From Nitrosomonas sp. (GTDB taxonomy: Bacteria > Pseudomonadota > Gammaproteobacteria > Burkholderiales > Nitrosomonadaceae), in the NCBI GenBank assembly GCA_019745325.1, contig JAIETK010000003.1, forward strand, positions 1 through 64,000: DNA of 64,000 nt, read 5' to 3'. Under the pieces are notes generated by a model, which saw nothing but the letters and a program-made list of their open reading frames with translations, did no database searches and had not been told where the DNA came from. Below, one piece after another: positions 61,558 through 64,000 of this stretch. The position numbers and the translations under genes were made by a program. Each line of letters begins with the position of its first letter. The first letter of the stretch is position 1.

Positions 61558-64000
61558 ATGCTTCGTTTCTTCAGCAATCAGGGCAACACAAAAACAATTG
61601 TAATAAGTGGCTTGACACTGACAACATTGATTATTCTGACGGGCCTGTCGGTTTATACCGTCATGCAGCGGCAGATCGAAACCATGACAGCTACCGGACT
61701 CAAAGCCACCTTGGAAAATACCGTTAAACTGATCGAAAATCAGATCACGCATTCGGTTGCAAATACCAGAGCCACTTCCACGCGCATTTTTTTAATACAA
61801 AGCCTGGAAAAAGTTTATTCGGATGATTCAAGATCCGAAGGCATTGCCGGATTACGGGAATCCGCGGAAAAAATCCTTACAACGCATTTCTCAAGCATCC
61901 GCATTTACGATTCCAATGACAATCTGGTGATCACGGATGGTAACGTCGCAGAGCGAGCCACGCTTCCCGTGGAGTTAAACACCCATTCCGATGTCCACAC
62001 CTTATTGTTCTGGAATCAAGGCTTTATATTACAAAACTCGATCCGGCTGTTTAATCAGGACCGCCAATTCATTGGCCGCATTACCACGGAAGAGCAATTG
62101 CCGGATCTCACACGGATCTTTACGGAAGCGCCTCTGATAGGCGAAACCGGCGATTTTTTACTGTGCGCGCCGGTGACAGGCAATAATCTCGAGATGGATT
62201 GTTTTTCACGCGCTTTTGACGGCAATCAATTTAAGCGGATACAACGCATTATCAATAACAAACCGTTACCGATCCATTTTGCATTGAACGGTGAAACAGG
62301 CACGAAATTTATCAAGGATTACCGGCAAGTCGATGTCGTCGCGGCGCATTCACCTGTCGCCTACGGACTCGGCGCTGTTCTGAAAATCGATAAAGATGAG
62401 CTCAATAGCTATCTCACGCATCAAGTTAAAATCATCGTCACCTTTCTGGTTTTGATTTTATTGTTTGGAATCGCAGTCATTCACTGGTTGACTTTGCCTT
62501 TCATTCAGCGATCGATTAAACAAAAAGAGTCTTATCTGAACGAGCGGCTAAAGGAAAATGTTTGCCTGCAGAAAATCAGAAATTGTTTGACACAAGATCA
62601 AAGCATCGAAGAGACCTGCAAAAATATTTTAGGTTTCTTGTTGTCAGCTTTTGAAAACCAGGATACGGCGGTCGCCAAAATCAGCCTCGAGAACAAGCAG
62701 ATGACCACTCCGGGATACCAGGATCATTTGCCCGATTATATTGAAGCCGCCGTGATCGCGAACGGCCAGCAGTGCGGATCGCTGCAAGTGGCCTTCATGC
62801 ACGATGCGCCGCATGGATTGGTTTATCAGCAAAACCTGATCGGGACCATCGCTCATGACCTAGGCAGATGGTATGAACGCAAAGAAGCCGAGAAGCGCAT
62901 CATCGAAATGGCAACGCACGATGCATTAACCGGCTTGCCGAACCGTCACTTGTTACAGGATCGGGTTGAGCAGGCCCTGGCTCATGATTCACGACGGCAA
63001 CGGCAAATGGCAGTACTTTTTATCGATCTGGATCATTTCAAAACAATTAACGATTCACTCGGGCACGATATCGGCGATTTATTGCTGAAAGCAGTCGCCA
63101 ATCGCTTGAAATTTTGTGTCCGTAACGAAGATACCGTAGCGCGCCAAGGCGGTGATGAATTTATTGTCGTGCTCAATTCCATCGCCGAATCGCTCGATGC
63201 CGCAAAGGTTGCACAAAAAATTCTGGATTCTTTGTTGCAGCCTTTTTATATCCATGGCAACGAACTTCACATCGGCGGCAGCATCGGCATTGCGGTATTT
63301 CCCAATGATGGCGGAACCGCCGAAATGTTGCTGAGAAACAGTGATGTCGCCATGTATCATGCCAAGGAGAACGGCCGGAACAATTACCAATTCTTCACCG
63401 ATGAGCTAAACAAATCCGCGTATGAAAGACACACTTTAAGCCTGGATCTGCGTTACGCGATGGAACGGAACGAGCTGATACTGCATTACCAGCCCGTCAT
63501 GGATATGCCTAATTACCACCTGTATGGACTCGAAGCTTTGCTGCGTTGGCGGCATCCGGTGCATCAGCTGGTATCGCCGGATAAATTTATCAATCTGGCG
63601 GAAGAAACAGGATTGATTATTCCCATCGGCGAATGGGTCTTGAAAACTGTCTGTTTACAGATCAAGGCATGGCAAAACCAAGGCCTATACGTACCGCGCA
63701 TTGCAATTAACTTATCTGCCCGGCAATTCCGCGATAAGGATTTAATTACCAATATCTCACGAATCCTAAATGAAACCGGGGTCGATGCGAAATATATCAC
63801 GCTGGAAATCACCGAGAGCATGCTGATCGACAATATTGCGAAAGTCGTGGAAACGCTCAATCGTCTGCACGCAATGGGTCTGCATATTTCCATTGACGAT
63901 TTCGGAACCGGTTATTCAAGTCTCAGTTATCTAAAACAATTCCCCATTCATACACTTAAGATTGATCGTTCATTTGTTCGCGATATTGTTACCGATAAAA
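61558..64000 (+). CDS. Membrane sensor GGDEF-EAL c-di-GMP enzyme, cut by the right edge
   Basis: At least 814 residues; the frame is open to the end of the window. The start MLRFFSNQGN gives an N-terminal helix (TLTTLIILTGLSVYTVM), a periplasmic Cache-like domain (about 40-280), a second helix (FLVLILLFGIAVIHWL), a short GAF-like stretch, then GGDEF and EAL. GGDEF is intact (ARQGGDEF) with I-site RNED five residues before. The EAL domain reads YGLEALLRWRHP, then EETGLIIPIGEWV, INLSARQF, EITESMLID and IDDFGTGYSSLSYLK, consistent with an active phosphodiesterase. Net activity depends on the missing C-terminus. Confidence 0.93.
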   Translation, partial: MLRFFSNQGNTKTIVISGLTLTTLIILTGLSVYTVMQRQIETMTATGLKATLENTVKLIENQITHSVANTRATSTRIFLIQSLEKVYSDDSRSEGIAGLRESAEKILTTHFSSIRIYDSNDNLVITDGNVAERATLPVELNTHSDVHTLLFWNQGFILQNSIRLFNQDRQFIGRITTEEQLPDLTRIFTEAPLIGETGDFLLCAPVTGNNLEMDCFSRAFDGNQFKRIQRIINNKPLPIHFALNGETGTKFIKDYRQVDVVAAHSPVAYGLGAVLKIDKDELNSYLTHQVKIIVTFLVLILLFGIAVIHWLTLPFIQRSIKQKESYLNERLKENVCLQKIRNCLTQDQSIEETCKNILGFLLSAFENQDTAVAKISLENKQMTTPGYQDHLPDYIEAAVIANGQQCGSLQVAFMHDAPHGLVYQQNLIGTIAHDLGRWYERKEAEKRIIEMATHDALTGLPNRHLLQDRVEQALAHDSRRQRQMAVLFIDLDHFKTINDSLGHDIGDLLLKAVANRLKFCVRNEDTVARQGGDEFIVVLNSIAESLDAAKVAQKILDSLLQPFYIHGNELHIGGSIGIAVFPNDGGTAEMLLRNSDVAMYHAKENGRNNYQFFTDELNKSAYERHTLSLDLRYAMERNELILHYQPVMDMPNYHLYGLEALLRWRHPVHQLVSPDKFINLAEETGLIIPIGEWVLKTVCLQIKAWQNQGLYVPRIAINLSARQFRDKDLITNISRILNETGVDAKYITLEITESMLIDNIAKVVETLNRLHAMGLHISIDDFGTGYSSLSYLKQFPIHTLKIDRSFVRDIVTDK

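Noticed and set aside
1-64000. CRISPR arrays, tRNA and rRNA genes
   Set aside because: No regularly spaced direct repeats and no tRNA or rRNA signatures were noticed by eye; a covariance-model scan would be needed to exclude small RNAs.

Overview
The window looks like chromosome from a beta-proteobacterial chemolithoautotroph, most likely Nitrosomonas or a close relative (Nitrosomonadaceae). This is inferred from the gene set, not proven. The signs are a complete GlcDEF glycolate oxidase plus tartronate semialdehyde reductase (phosphoglycolate salvage expected in a RuBisCO user), an xseB-ispA-dxs-folE2 block, a PEP-CTERM protein, abundant copper and heavy-metal functions, and c-di-GMP proteins. 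No rRNA, tRNA or CRISPR was seen.

Layout. 1-1.2 kb: a gene start running off the left edge and a His-rich membrane-anchored secreted protein. 1.4-7.4 kb (minus strand): glcF, glcE, glcD and a tartronate semialdehyde reductase, then a TIR-SUMF1 fusion. 7.6-10.4 kb: a LysM-YkuD lipoprotein, a 139-bp repeat, and a sulfur-import operon (two half-size YeeE/YedE proteins) with a persulfide-sensor-type ArsR regulator. 10.6-14.9 kb: a double-J-domain/zinc-ribbon/PilZ protein, a small acidic ORF, a 7TMR-DISM diguanylate cyclase and a DUF1499 protein. 15-24.8 kb: a putative antiporter, a three-gene HME-RND efflux operon, and divergently a RoxA-like di-heme cytochrome and a DUF3579 protein. 25-31.2 kb: a predicted aminopeptidase, a chromate transporter, a flagellin carrying a zinc protease domain (flagellinolysin) and a Met-rich multicopper oxidase. 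31.2-33.4 kb is a scarred accessory zone with a decayed IS5-type transposase, a PEP-CTERM gene, an Rz1-like spanin remnant and a second copy of the repeat.

33.4-37.9 kb holds a RiPP metallophore cluster of the bufferin/HvfA type: an EGKCG-repeat precursor, a DUF692 MNIO enzyme and a DUF2063 partner. A histidine kinase and a TPR response regulator follow on the same strand. 37.9-43.8 kb: a third repeat copy, an orphan membrane protein, MurJ and a solitary SF1 helicase. 43.8-46.5 kb: an SRPBCC protein, an O-methyltransferase and an ADP-ribosylglycohydrolase-like protein lacking the usual C-terminal metal motif. 46.6-50.5 kb: folE2, dxs, ispA, xseB.

50.9-58.2 kb is an envelope-lipid stretch: a GNAT protein, LptF, LptG, a CDP-alcohol phosphatidyltransferase, a diacylglycerol-kinase-like protein and a Tam41-like protein. 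The last three could form a pathway from diacylglycerol to phosphatidate, to CDP-diacylglycerol, to a phospholipid. The window ends with a DUF2959 lipoprotein, NadC, an FMN glutamate-synthase-like protein and a GGDEF-EAL protein cut by the right edge.

The most interesting items are the flagellinolysin, the MNIO/EGKCG cluster, the Tam41-like lipid trio, the J-J-zinc ribbon-PilZ protein, and a three-copy MITE-like 138-139 bp repeat with 14-bp terminal inverted repeats.
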